64,000 nucleotides of DNA. Source: Dipteronia dyeriana. Its lineage: Eukaryota > Streptophyta > Magnoliopsida > Sapindales > Sapindaceae. How positions within the stretch are numbered: position 1 is the stretch's first letter; each line of letters starts with the position of its first letter. Positions 22,441-33,759 of this stretch are shown here, piece by piece. The stretch spans positions 17,501,291 to 17,565,290 of the forward strand of contig CM065301.1 in the NCBI GenBank assembly GCA_032871835.1, in the 5' to 3' direction. The notes beneath the pieces are model-generated. The model was not told the origin of the DNA. It was given only the letters and a program-made list of their open reading frames with translations, and made no database searches. The position numbers and the translations under genes were made by a program.

Positions 22441-23692
22441 TGTTAATAGTAAAATTTGGCCAGGGGACAAAGAGAAATTTTTCACTTTCCAGCCACAAGT
22501 CAAAACTCATAATCGACGTTCATAAAATCTGTGCAGACCATAAAGCTACCCCACTGGAGCAGGGAAGGCCAGCCAGGCTTCAAAACTATCAGAAAGCGAG
22601 CTAGGCGTAACCAGGATGAGCCCCACACCAACACTGGAACCCGGGTTTCTCCTGGCCACCTATCGGGGAACCTCGATTCCTGAGGTCGAGCTCCTCAACC
22701 ACCCCGTGAAAGCCAGGGGGGTCTCCACGCTCAAGAGACGTTCAAAAGAAGCCTGACAAGCAAAGTAGGCCCCTTCCGGGTTAAGACTTTCAGAGGACAA
22801 ACTTAACAGTAGTCTTAGAGAGAAGCCCACCGACCTCTCCAGAAACCCGTTGTCCCTGCTGGGTATGAAAGAGGAATCACGCCTAAATATACACTACTCC
22901 GACTACTTCCCAGGAATGTCTACAGGGACACCTCAAGCTCCCAAGGGTTAGGGAAAATCCATCACAAGCTTCTAAGAACCGAGTCGAAGCAAGGATCTAC
23001 CTCACTCTATGAGACGACAAACAGCTAGCTCGGTGACCTCCATGAAAGACCATTCCGCGATGACATACAGGATCATATCTATATGATAACCAACATTAAA
23101 TCCGTATACGTGTGAGTCAAGAGTTTGATTCCTAAAAGGAAAAAACTCATTTTCGTTAACAATATCATAGTTTCCGCTATTTACTCAGGTCAACAACTTT
23201 TAAATAAAGGATCCCGCCCGATAAAGTGGAAACAGATTCGTTGGATCGTGGCGGGATATCAGTAAATTCAAACCAACTTCGACAATATATAAATAGGGCC
23301 AAGCATGACACACAGAGATATATACAAAAAAAGAGAAGTAGAAGTAGACGAAAAACAGAGGAAGAACGACATATAGAAGAAAATAAAAGAAGAGGGGAAT
23401 GCCTAAATTCTGTGTTCAGAACACGGCCACCTTCGCTTGCACTATTCGACAAGCACGAAGTTACCACCTTTCTAGATCCTAGAGATATTGTGAGCATATG
23501 AGAGAGTAATCTGTATATCAAAGCAAGTAATCAATAATAAAAGCTCTCATTTGTATCCTTACAATCTAGCCTCTAGTTTACCTCTAAAACAGGTCAGATA
23601 TCAACGGTACCAACCCCGGCCACCACTTCCTTGGTAGTGGTCTCGAGGGTGTTAGTAGGAATTTCTCATCCTAAGCAAATTTCCCGTTAACA
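22441..23692 (+). repeat. 5' LTR of element C
   Basis: TGTTAATAG... to ...CCCGTTAACA, 1252 bp, TATAAATAG at 23288-23296. It shares with A, but not with B, two extra segments: one around the Arg/Pro-rich stretch near 22600 and one near 22750-22830. Confidence 0.92.
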
Positions 23693-23697
23693 CTTTC

Positions 23698-23715
23698 TGG
23701 CACCGTCTGTGGGAA
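23698..23715 (+). other. Primer-binding site of element C
   Basis: TGGCACCGTCTGTGGGAA, five bases after the LTR. It is the least decayed of the three related sites. Confidence 0.65.
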
Positions 23716-24089
23716 ACTCTCACACCACCATATTTATATTCGAAAGTTTGTTATTTTACAGGAATCATAAGACTCCGCTCCTCACAAGGAAAGCCAGGCA
23801 CAATGGGACAACCTTCAGCTGCGTCAACACGAAAGGTCCTGAAGAAAGAGAGAAAATCCGGGCTCAACAGCCAGGTTCCAGCCCACCCAGCCAGCCACTG
23901 TGCGGGCTCTGGATCCCTCTCTGGGAAATCAGATCGAGCTTGACCAACAAAAAGAGGCCTTCATAGGAAACGTCCGCCTTCGATTGCTTGCTGAGGGTAT
24001 TACTATCCAGCAAGCAGACCTTTGCAATCGGGGGGAGTCAAGCAGGCCCGGGGCAAGGCAACCGTCCTTTGATCTCCTGGGACCTACTC

Positions 24090-25418
24090 CTCGGGAATAA
24101 GCTCGTAATAGAATGAGACTCCCAACCTCGAGCCGGGATAGGTTAGGGCCGATGCCCCCCGTTTCCGAAGTGCTGCCACGCTACCAACCTAGGTAAGTCA
24201 AATCCGCGGCAGACGTCCTTCCCTGAGAGCTGGAAGAGTTTCTCCACCCAACAACTTCAAGGAGGGGAGCCCGAAGTAGGGAAGAAGAAAGTCAGCAAAG
24301 CCCCCGAGCAGACGCCCTCCGAAAAAGGAACCAGGTGAGGTTGCCAGTTAGTCAGAAGGGTCCGATGACGAGGAAACTGAGATCAACTCAAGGAAATCCT
24401 AAAGCAAACGCCTAAAGGACCGGTTGGCAGAACTTCAGAAGGAGGTCTAATTGATGAAGAAGGGAAAGTACAATGAGTACAAGTAAAATCCTCTAAGTTA
24501 AATGAATGATTTCTTCACCAGAAGGATCCGAGAGGCGGAGCTCCCACTTAAGTTCAAAATGCCAACTGACAGATTCTCCGAGACTGAGGATCCCCTGAGC
24601 CGCTTAGAGAGCTTCATTCAACAGATGGAGGTCCAGAATACGACCATGGCCGCTATGTGTCGAATGTTCCCTACTACACTTACGGATTACGCTAAAACCT
24701 GGTTTAGGAAACTACCTGCTGGTAGTGTGGATTCCTTCACTGAGCTATCAATCGATTTTTGCTCACAATTCTAGGGAGTTAAGCCCCGACTGAAGGACCC
24801 AATCCATCTATAGTACGTGATCCAGAAGAGAGGGGAAACCCTCCGGGCTTACATCGAGCGTTTCCATAAAGAGGTCATCCAGATGGGGGTCTTCACCGAG
24901 AAAGAAACCCTCGCCAACTTCAGAAGGAATCTGTGGTCGGGAAAGCTGTTCCGATCTTTTGCCAAGAGACCTCCGGAAACCTACCAAGAAGCCTATGATC
25001 TGACTCTAGAGCAGATTGAGGTCGACAAACAGCTCAAGGTCAAGATGGAACATGACGATATGAGAGTCGTAAAGCGACAAAAGAAGAAAGCTCCCAAACC
25101 CGAGCAAGCTCAGAAAAGCCCCCCCCCAATAAATCAACATACCGCTCCCCCTTTTCTCAACCCAGATAGGAAAGGTATCCAGAAAAATGAACTCCTCCTC
25201 AAGCTTCACCACCTCCCAGAACAGTGGCTTCAATAGCTCAAGATGAGAGGGGATACGATCATTACACTCCCTTAAATACGTCCCAAGAAACAGTCTATCT
25301 CGCCATTCGGGACAAGGGTTTGCTACAGAAGCCCGCTCCCATGAAAGCCCGGGTCGATAAGAGAAATCCTTATAAATATTACGACTTTCACGAGGACGTA
25401 GGGCATAACACTTCACAA
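24090..25418 (+). pseudogene. gag of Tat element C, truncated
   Basis: Same capsid motifs as A and B: TDRFSETEDPLSRLESF in 24502-24774, FPTTLTDYAKTWFRKLPAGSVDSF, then RAYIERFHKEVIQMGVF and NLWSGKLFRSFAKRP in 24817-25236. A 139-codon stretch ends in a Lys/Pro-rich tail. The knuckle KYYDFHEDVGHNTS at about 25375-25415 is cut off before its last Cys by the junction with the MULE. One in-frame stop separates the two main frames near 24775. Confidence 0.85.
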
Positions 25419-25439
25419 GGTACATTACAAGTTTTAGAT

Positions 25440-25888
25440 AACGGTAAATATTACTGAAACGTGAATCTAATCGTTTTCATTGTTTCTAAAGGAAGCGAAA
25501 TTTGGATTTCACATTGCTGTGTGCGGACTACTGCAAGAGACAGACACTTATTGACACGTACTAGATTCTTATTATACCGGTTGGACATTCTTCCACCTGG
25601 TTTGTGCCATCTGACATTGATAAGAGGGTGGTTTTGAATCCAATCTCCAGGAGACAAGCAGGACGCCCGAGGGTGGGTTTAATGTCTCGTCTTCGGAGAG
25701 GACAACTACACAATCATGTAGAAGATGTGGACAACCAGAGCATAATTCGAAGAGATGTTCTAACCCACCTTTGATTAATGAAGGTCCGATCAGAGTTGTT
25801 CCTGAGAAACATTACCGCAAAGGTAGCATCTGTTATTCAGTTGGACAAAACAAACAGGCGTGCCTTAATAGGGACTCCATCGTTGAAT
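25440..25888 (+). pseudogene. MuDR-type transposase C-terminus
   Basis: The readable tail, across frameshifts, contains YCKRQTLIDTY, a PVGH-SSTW segment, a NPISRRQAGRPR basic motif and a CCHC zinc knuckle CRRCGQPEHNSKRCSNP near 25710-25770, then a second knuckle-like CYSVGQNKQACLNRD before the stop near 25888. This order (GRP-R basic patch, then CCHC) is that of plant MULE transposases. The catalytic DDE domain is missing. Confidence 0.75.
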
Positions 25889-26104
25889 GAATGAAGGCGT
25901 TTTGAATTATGACATTGTGATAATTTGTAATCGTATGACTTGTTCATTAACTTAAATTTTAATTAAACATGAGTTTCAATTTGTGTTCTACTTGTGATTC
26001 CAGACAGTTGAAACGGAAACAAAAAAATAAATTAAATTATTTTTCAATTCAATTGTTTTTGTACAAAAAAAATGGTATACATATTAAAAATAAAATACTA
26101 CAAA
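25889..26104. other. Short spacer between convergent MULE genes
   Basis: AT-rich, about 215 bp, no coding signal. Probably the overlapping 3' untranslated regions of the two convergent genes. Confidence 0.4.
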
Positions 26105-29100
26105 AATCTAACCAGACCTGGACAAAAAATCTCCATAGACATCTTCTCCCAAATGATCCCCATATCGTCTTCTAGCCAATCGAAATCCTTTATACCCGCC
26201 AATAACTACTCGATTAATCTCAACGTATATGGACCACAGTTACCCCTGCATTTGGACACATTAGCATGCGTTAATAAAACAATAGGTTTTTGATAACACA
26301 ACCTCAAAGTTAATGAAAAAGAAAGTCTTACGATTGGTTCTGTTGGGGGATACGTGTTTCGGACACCACACTCATATAGAAGGACTTATTCTTCTTAGCG
26401 AATGTCTCACGGCCAGCCAGTCGCACAATATGAAACCCGGCTTGATACAACATCGAGGGCAAAAGCCAGCGTAAGGGGGCTACCTGCAGCTTCAGGATAT
26501 GCACAGGGACTTCTTATCTTCAGGGTTCTAGTATGAACATCTTCCCAATGGTAAGGTCAACGGTCACCAAGAGCCAATATAGGCGTCCAATGTTGCACAG
26601 TATCATGACCTATAAACGTAACAAGAAGGTGTTAGGATATACAAAAAAAAATTAAAATTGCAAACCAAGTAACACTCACCATGTCAATCTCGTGCCACAG
26701 ACGGCTTCCACTTGGGGCACCACCATGCACCGTCGTAAGGTCCTCATCGGACCACTAGAACTTCAACACATTATACCGTGCCATGGTGATAACCCCGTGA
26801 GCATCACGAGGTATCATTCTCCTCCACTGGTGCTCCAGGAATGACTATACAAACATTTGATGGACAGAAAGTTATTAATGTTTTACAAACTAAATTACCA
26901 ACATGCGTAATCACTACGTATTAAATACTTACAAAAAACTGCATATTCAATTTGTTGATCCTCTGGTTTTACACAGTGGGGAATGCTCACTGATTCCAAA
27001 GAATATAGAGATACGCGTTCATATGTTGGGAATATATACAAGTTATTAATTGTTAAAAGTGTATCATTACTAAAACAAACTTAAAATAGAAAATAGCCTA
27101 ACGCACGTACCTCGTCCTCTAACTTCATAAAATTGTCTTGGAGTCGATGGAACCGTACAACATCAACTGGCTCCAGCACGTCCATATCACGTCTGCATAA
27201 ATTTTGCATTAGGTACACAATTAATTAAGTTAACAGAAAAATATTGGCATCTAAATAGATAAAGTATTACTTACCGTTCCCCATTTATGTTTCTTTTGAA
27301 GGCTTTGTAAGCCTTCAACTGGTCACCGTCCACCAATTCGTGGGGATAAAAAATGTGGTCCACAACCTTGGGCATTACCCTTACCCTCTTTGGCCAGTAG
27401 GGATCTGTGTACGGGCTGAGCGATTGCCAATCGGGCTTGTGAAAATGCCTCTTGAGCCAAACTCCTCCCTCTAGGGTGTGCTGCGATGAGAAACTCTATC
27501 CTCATATATCGGGTGGATGGGACCGCTGGAACTCGACAGATATACGAGGTGTAGGGGACCGTTGTGGCTGGATCGATGTAGGGGATGGAGGGGAGAGAGG
27601 GAAATGGTGCTTGATCGATTGGGGTGGTGGAAGGGATAGCTGGCGCTCGATCGATGGAAGGATCGAGAGAACTGCTGTACGTGTAACAGGCACTGTATCC
27701 TTGGTAGGTATCTAAGCCTTACTCTCCGGAATTGCCCCCCTTCCGGTATGTGGATCCTTTCGGTCCACCAGTCCTATCTGTACCCCCCTGTATACCCACA
27801 TGTCATGTCTCTGGGACTAAAGTCTGGATCAGAACCAGGTGGACAATCCTGGTGCGTATGCATCTTCGAGCTCTGAAGCCTTCCGATCAATGTCAGTAAC
27901 TCTAGGGGCTGCTGATGTCGATCCTCCTCACTCTTTCGAAGGGGTTCACACAACTCGTTGAATTGATGTTCCCATGGGGAGTTGAATCATGTCAACATTG
28001 TTAGTACTAAAACAATCAATATGTCGAGTTATAAAAAAAAAACAAAATTACCATCTCAATTTACGTCTCCATCACATCCAATATCGGTACGGGAATCCCC
28101 TCTAGATGTAGCAGGTTCGAGTGGTAAACCGAACTTGCCTATTTCTCACTCGTCAAAGATCTGGATAACATCTCTAACTGTCCATGGCCATGAAACTCAT
28201 ACCCTCCAGGTCAGAAGCTTCCGTCTCACAGGGCCTTCGACCACCATCCTCATGGTCAGAACCCTCTGTCCCCCTTGCCAGTGGTAGACTGATCAGGGAC
28301 CGAAGCCAGAAGCCGTAACCTATCCTCCACTACATACAGTCTCCCTCCCTTTGTTTATCCCTATGAAGTACGGTGCCTCTGTCTCAACTGCTGTAGGCAC
28401 GATTTCCATCCTCGCAAACATCTGAAAGCTTAGTTAGAAGAATGTCATTGTATACTTAGTAACTAATATAAAGATTAACAAATTAAAAAAATACCCTAGC
28501 ACTGAAAATCTTTGACAGTTTCTTCCCTCTCGGTTGTTTGGTTAACTTCCACTACAAAATACGAAGAGAGAGGTCTGTATCCCTCCGGGCACCAAACTAG
28601 AGGCCCAGATCAGGGATCACCTCGAAAGTAAATATCTGGATCAAAGATAAGTATGATAAGAATCCATAAAATTTAGGACACGAAAAATAAAGTACATGTT
28701 GTCATTCAAAGTTCTTACCAACAGGGCATGAGATAGATCGTAAATGTTGTACGTCTCCACCGTATGTACATCAGCACCCTGTGACTACTGGCGTCCCTCA
28801 CGTAGTCGGGGTAGTACATGCTTGAATGAACAAATAGAGTGCCTATACATGTGGGCACCCCGCGGGAGCGCATCAAAGGCTGTGAGGTTCTCCACCAGCT
28901 GAAACTTGCAAACTGGATTCTTAAATTTACCGTCCAACCCCATCAGTATCCAGTTCAACATATAGTTGAGACAGAGCTTCACAACATCGTACGCCTGCTG
29001 ATACTCTCCGAGGGTGAGAATAACCCTCATCTCCTCGAATGATACATCATCGGCTCTAGGAAAGTTCCACTGAAGTATGCCATTCTCCACTAATACATAC

Positions 29101-29468
29101 AAGCTCGTGACCGGTACGTCTCCAAAACGTAATCCGATAATGAAACAAAATTCCACCTTCAAAAACCTCACCAAATGGTTCCCTAATAGAAACCGCATCT
29201 CATCTGTTGGCCCATTATGGTACAACTCCTGCAATAGCAGCCGATTGATAACAACACTTGAAAACTTCATCCGCCGGTGCATCGACATAAAATGCCCAAA
29301 GCAATTTGCCATGAACTGACATCGGTCCTCAATAGCAAAATCTTAGGGGACCCAGTTCAGTGCGACATTTATACGGTCGAGGGCATTAAAATGGTCGTGT
29401 CGATTCAGTTTCCCCTCGTACCAATCTCCTTCTGGAGTTTTAAGAAAATCCATCAACCTATTCCTCAT

Positions 29469-30037
29469 CTGCAATGTCACAGAAACAATACATAAGTAAA
29501 CTAGAAAAAGCTCGATTTCATCAATTAAAAGTCTCGATTCTTTTACAAAAATCCTCGATTCTTTAAAAAAAATGCTCAATCCTTTGAAAAGTGTGCTCGA
29601 TTTGGCTACAATCGAGCATTTTTAACTAAACCTAATTTTTAAAAATAAAATGATCGGTCATTTGAAAAATATCTCGATTCTTTTAAAAATTTGCTCAATT
29701 TTTTCTAAAATAAGCTCGATCATTTTCAAAAAAAGACTCAATTTAGCTACAAACATACTCGATTTAACTAAACCTAATTTTCAAAAAAAACAAAAATCCT
29801 CGAAACTCTATCAAATAAGCTCTATTCTACTACAAAAAAGCTCGGGTCTTGCGAAAAAAATCTCGGCTACCTAGATTTTCATCTTCCTCAACAAATATTC
29901 AGCCTTATATTAAACCCTAACCTAAACCACAACCATTCTCATATCCCTAAATCAACCATAATCTACAAGTTCAATTAACAGAAACCAGATTTAACATGCA
30001 ATGCTACTTCTGAACAACAAAATCAAAATCAACTTAC
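29469..30037 (-). other. Intron 1 of the Ulp1-like gene
   Basis: GTAAGT donor at 30037-30032 and TTGCAG acceptor ending at 29469 on the minus strand. It encloses the 21-bp repeat array at 29505-29870. Confidence 0.65.
29505..29870. repeat. 21-bp periodic array in intron
   Basis: CTCGAT-like phrases (CTCGAT, CTCAAT, CTCGGG) start at 29511, 29533, 29554, 29575, 29596, then 29673, 29694, 29715, 29737, 29758, then 29799, 29820, 29841, 29862, that is every 21-22 bp. The consensus is CTCGATTCTTTT followed by an A-rich half. A second phrase, aactaaacctaatttt, recurs 142 bp apart (29624 and 29766), indicating a higher-order unit. Confidence 0.85.
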
Positions 30038-30245
30038 CTCGATCGATTGTAAAACTTCTCGATGGATATCCACTGCTCTCTGGTGACTCCGACATCAATA
30101 TCGTCGACGTCGATACACTTCTGGTCTCTTGAAAGTCACTGAACTTTTTTCTCTTTCACGTTAAAAATGACAACTCACTTTCGGGGCATTTTGGTCTTGA
30201 CATCTTAATTGGTGCCTCTTAAACATACATTATTAAAGTGGTGAT

Positions 30246-30270
30246 TTTTGCACAAAACCCCCCAAAATAG
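30246..30270. repeat. MULE right terminus
   Basis: Inward-reading GGGGGTTTTGTGCAAAAATC and following bases. Just outside lies the end of an Athila-type LTR. The partner terminus is not in the window. Confidence 0.5.
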
Positions 30271-30274
30271 TGCC

Positions 30275-30327
30275 AAAAATTTTTTGAGCCCTTTGTCTGA
30301 TTCGTGCACTTGCGAAATCTGCCAACA
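30275..30327 (+). repeat. Athila-type LTR, last 50 bp
   Basis: Sequence ending ...TTCGTGCACTTGCGAAATC TGCCAACA, directly followed by a tRNA-Asp-type primer site. This is the conserved 3' end of Athila-like LTRs. The rest of the LTR was lost at the MULE junction. Confidence 0.7.
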
Positions 30328-30333
30328 AGTTTT

Positions 30334-30351
30334 TGGCACCGTTGCCAGGGA
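30334..30351 (+). other. Primer-binding site, tRNA-Asp type
   Basis: TGGCACCGTTGCCAGGGA, matching the complement of plant tRNA-Asp 3' end (TGGCGCCGTTGCCGGGGA) with two transitions. Athila-like elements use tRNA-Asp. Confidence 0.8.
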
Positions 30352-30458
30352 GTGTTTTAATTTTTATTAATATCGATATAAATTGATTCAGATTTTTATT
30401 TGAATTTTTTTTAGTTTAGTTTATTTTATTGATTTTTTTCAGGTAGTTTTCCCAGTGC

Positions 30459-31800
30459 ATGAGTTTTGGGAGACGTTCGTTGAATCCTGAGCTTATGCCA
30501 TTAGATCCTGAAATCGAATGAACACTTCATAAGCTTAGCAAGCAAAATCAAGCAACGACAATGAAGGGAATCTTGAGAGAATCACCAAATATGGCTGACC
30601 AAGAAGAACCGAAACTATTACGGGACTATGCCATGCTCTCTATAGAAGCATCACCATCGAGCATTCATCATCCAACCATTGAGGCTAATGATTTTCAGAT
30701 CAAACGAGCCATAATTTTGATTATTCAACAATCATCTACCTTTAGTGGTTTACCTCAAGAAGATTCAAATAGCCATATCTCGACTTTCCTGGATATCTGG
30801 GACACATTCAAGTACAATTGAGTGACCAACGATTCTATTCACTTGAGGCTTTTTCCTTTCTCATTAAAGGATAAAGCAAAGACATGGTTGAACTCTCACC
30901 CACCCAATTCAATCACTGCACGGGATGACTTAGCTAAGAAATTATTTGCTAAATTCTTTCCTCCATTGAAGACTGCAAAACTAAGGAATGAAATCATGTC
31001 TTTTGCTCAACTTTACATGGAATATTTTTATGAAGTGTGGGAAAGATACAAGGAGATGCTTAGGAAGTGTCCACATCATGAGCTACCCATATGGATGCAA
31101 GTTCAATCATTCTATAATGGGATGAAAAATACATATAAATTAATGATTGATGTTGTAGCTGGAGGAACGTTAATGGGAAAAAAAGAGATTGATGCTTATA
31201 ACTTGCTAGAAGTGATGTCATCTAATAGCTACCAATGGCCTAGCGATAGATCAATGACTAAAAAAAAAACTGGAATTCATGAGATTTATTCCATAACCGT
31301 GTTATCAGCGTAAATTTCTACACTTTCTAGGCAACTTGGTACTTTTAATGGAATGATATTCAATCTACTAATTTAAGTTGTGAATTTTGTGCAGGACATC
31401 ACCTTAGCAATGAGGTGGCGTAGGGAATCCATTTATACCATATTCTGAGCAAGTGAACCAAGTTTCTGATTTCAACCAACAACAGAAAAATCCTTATTCC
31501 AACACCTATAACCCAAATTTATCATGGAGCAATAACCAGAATGTTTAGAGAGCTCCACCTGATTTTCCATCAAAAGAGAAGAAGAAAGGGTTAGAGGACA
31601 TAAGTACTCAGCTTGCCAGAAACGTGAACACTCTTTCCGTCAATACAAATCAATTTATGAGCAAAACTGAGATGACTCTTCAGAACCAAGCCGCTTCTAT
31701 CCAAAATTTGGAGGTTCAAGTGGGGCAGCTAGCTAATGCATTGATAGGAAGAGAAAAGGGAACTTTGCCTAGCCAAACTGAAGTTAACCCAAAAAATTAG
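30459..31800 (+). pseudogene. gag of Athila-like element (plus)
   Basis: It begins at the ATG at 30459 (MSFGRRSLNPELMPLDPEIE, then a stop). The capsid is readable through 30561-31313: GLPQEDSNSHISTFLDIWDTF, LFPFSLKDKAKTWLNS, KKLFAKFFPPLKTAKLRNEI and ERYKEMLRKCPHHELPIWMQ, the retrotrans-gag core of Athila-type elements. Beyond 31390 there is CEFCAGHHLSNE, a knuckle remnant, then a Gln/Asn-rich stretch and a coiled-coil-like LARNVNTLSVNTNQFMSK segment. At least four stops or frame breaks. Confidence 0.85.
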
Positions 31801-32253
31801 GAACATGGGAGGCTAATAAAAATAGCTGTTGACTTGGATGAAGAGAAGAGAGCACAGTAAAAACCTACATAAAATTTTGCTGCAGAAAAATCCTAGTTGT
31901 TTATAGCACCATCACTGCCTTTGAAAGCTACCACAACAGAAACCACCACAGAAAAAACAACAAAATTTTCTACAGAATCTGAAAATTTGCTGCCAAAAAG
32001 CCACTCACACCTGTTGCCCCTGTGAATCCATTTGTGTCGCCAATTCTGTTTCAGCAGAGTCATCGAAAAAATAAAGTGGATGCATAATTTTTGAAATTTC
32101 TTGATATATTCAAGAAATTACAAATATATATTCCTTTTGTTGATGTTTTGGAGCAAATGTTGAATTACGCTAAATTCATGATGGATATTTTGTCAAAGAA
32201 GCGGAAATTGGGCGAACATGAGATGGTGAAATTATCTGAAGACTAGTGCTATT

Positions 32254-32784
32254 TTGCAAAGGAAACTACCACAAAAGCTAGAGGATCCAGGGAGTTTTTC
32301 TATACCTTACACTATTGGAACCACATATTTTGAAAAAGCATTATGTGATTTAGGTTCAAGTATTAATTTGATGCCTTTTTCTGTTGCTAAACATATTGGT
32401 TTGGGGGAGATTAAACCAGCCACGGTTTCTTTACAGATGGCAGACAGGTCAATCACATACCCAAGAGGCATAATTGAGGATGTTTTAGTTAAACTTGATA
32501 AGCTTATTTTTCCAATTGATTTTCTGATTTTAGATATGGAAGAAGACGCTAAAACTCCTATTATTTTGGGCCGAACATTCCTAGGAGCTTTGATTGATGT
32601 TCAAAAAGGCTTACTAACTCTCAAAGTTCAAGATGAACAAGTGGTGTTCAAAGTCTTTAATGCTACAGAGAACTCAACTAGTAAAGAAGAATGTTTCCGA
32701 GATGACATTGTGCAACAAGTGGTGTTTGAAAAAATTTCAAAAGCCTTGCCGAAATCGGTTTTGTACGAAAATTTTGATTCTTGA
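32254..32784 (+). pseudogene. protease of Athila-like element (plus)
   Basis: A frame of 176 codons with ALCDLGSSINLMPFSVAKHI, in which the usual catalytic D-L/T-G reads DLG as in Athila proteases, then MADRSITYPRGIIEDVLVKL, FPIDFLILDMEE and PIILGRTFL. It ends at 32784. RT is absent. Confidence 0.85.
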
Positions 32785-32904
32785 AAATGTAGAAGGGATC
32801 GTTTGGGAAGAAAATCTCACAGAGTTTGTGTTTAAGTTTGTGATCAAGAGTTCTATGCTCATCCAAAACAAAAGAAAAAAAAAAGATTTTTATTAAATAA
32901 TAAA

Positions 32905-33045
32905 ATAGTCGCTGATATGCTCTTATAGGAGTATATCGACAGCTTCAGCGTCGGAGGAGATGAGATCCTCCTCTGGCGACCCTACCATATCAGCACTGTC
33001 GGAGAAGGTTCTCACCTCCGACGTTGGAAGAGAAAACCAGCTTAT
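32905..33045. other. Compact cluster of inverted repeats
   Basis: Perfect dyads: GCTGATATG (32911-32919) with CATATCAGC (32986-32994); CGTCGGAGG (32949-32957) with CCTCCGACG (33015-33023); GTCGGAG with CTCCGAC around 32999-33022; and GGAGGA...TCCTCC within 32953-32972. It is GC-richer than its surroundings and has no coding signal. Confidence 0.7.
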
Positions 33046-33064
33046 CCTCTAAAATTTTTGCTAG

Positions 33065-33210
33065 GAAGAAGAAGAAGATGATGATGATGATGATGATAAA
33101 GAACAAAGGTAATAGAAGAAGAAGAAGAAATACGTAGAAAAAAAAAAGAATGAAAAAGAAAGAAAGAAAAAAAAAAGAGATTTTTTTTCTTCGAAAAGTA
33201 GAAATAAAAA
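33065..33210. repeat. Purine-rich simple sequence (GAA/GAT/A)
   Basis: (gaa)n, then (gat)n, then A/G-rich sequence on the plus strand. Its complement gives a spurious Ser/Phe-rich frame. Confidence 0.9.
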
Positions 33211-33699
33211 CAAAGAAAACATATTTAAGTTGTTTTCCATATTTTTAATTTTAACACTAGTTTTGTTTTCAATTTTATTTTCGTTTTTTTGAGAAAAATA
33301 AAAATAAAAAACTATTAACAAACACGAATTCGAAATCATTTTTCGAAAACAAAAACAAAAACGAGCTAAAATATAGCTACAGAACAGCCCCTAACAATTA
33401 ATGCATATTGGATTCTAATCCAATAATTTAGAAGGATTAAAAATTCTAAAAATAAAAGAAATTGAGAATTTTTTGTTCATCATATAACCGGTGAATCACG
33501 GACACTTCATTTTTTTTTGACAATCAAGTATCGAATACGTGTTGAATGCTCAATTTCACCCCAAATGGCATGTCTGTTGATTTTTATGCATGTTTGACTT
33601 ACAGATACAGTTGAGACACGGTAGAATATGTGTACGATCAAGGGCGAAGTCAAGATTTTCTATCCAACGTGACTGAACTAAATACTAATTATAATTTTT
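33211..33699. other. AT-rich sequence without recognised content
   Basis: No coding or repeat signal that I can support; it lies between the plus-strand and minus-strand Athila-like fragments. Confidence 0.5.
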
Positions 33700-33759
33700 T
33701 TAGGACAACTATAGTATCAAGAAAAATTTCATTCATAAAAGCAAATATACAATGAGTCA

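Larger units (their letters stand above)
22441..25418 (+). mobile_element. Tat element C, truncated inside gag
   Basis: Full 1252-bp 5' LTR, primer site, leader and gag closely related to A and B. Similarity ends abruptly near 25418, just after the nucleocapsid knuckle (GHNTS), and MULE sequence begins. No pol or 3' LTR is present downstream. It was inserted in the copia LTR at its left; the left flank 5-mer is cttac and has no partner in the window. Confidence 0.88.
26105..30095 (-). pseudogene. DUF1985 / Ulp1-like cysteine protease gene of the MULE
   Basis: Exon 1 starts at an ATG at 30095 (MSESPESSGYPSRSF) and ends at a GTAAGT donor at 30037. After a 569-bp intron, exon 2 starts at 29468 (RNRLMDFLKTPEGDWYEGKL). 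The DUF1985 domain follows in 29312-28785 (MRFLLGNHLVRFLKVEFCFI, then TGLRFGD in altered form IGLRFGD). Then a Ser/Pro-rich linker (about 27690-27500) and PKVVDHIFYP-ELVDGDQLKAFK near 27370-27300. Last is the C-terminal part of a C48 protease with the catalytic-Cys motif NCGPYTLRLIE (Cys codon 26238-26236). Stops (for example after NWVP at 29343) and frame changes show decay. Ulp1 enzymes cleave SUMO-type tags; whether the MULE versions do so is not established. Confidence 0.75.
25419..30270. mobile_element. MULE remnant with transposase tail and Ulp1-like gene
   Basis: Two convergent gene remnants: the C-terminus of a MuDR-type transposase (plus, 25440-25888) and a DUF1985/Ulp1-protease gene (minus, 30095-26105). 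MULEs carrying Ulp1-like genes are known in plants (Kaonashi/KI-MULE type). The right terminus is near 30270, where the sequence read inward is GGGGGTTTTGTGCAAAAATC, a typical MULE-like end. The left terminus and most of the transposase are lost at the junction with element C. Confidence 0.75.
30328..32900 (+). mobile_element. Athila-like Ty3/gypsy fragment (gag-protease), plus
   Basis: LTR end, primer site, leader, gag and protease in order. Everything after the protease is missing; a low-complexity and dyad-rich segment follows from about 32900. Confidence 0.8.

Noticed and set aside
27452..27715. Gly/Arg-rich plus-strand frame
   Set aside because: It is complementary to the Ser/Pro-rich linker of the Ulp1-like gene on the minus strand.
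30822..31313. Separate host gene of 163 codons
   Set aside because: It is the second piece of Athila-like gag, continuous in sense with 30561-30821 apart from a stop.
33061..33339. Ser/Phe-rich minus-strand frame
   Set aside because: It is a by-product of GAA/GAT simple sequence.
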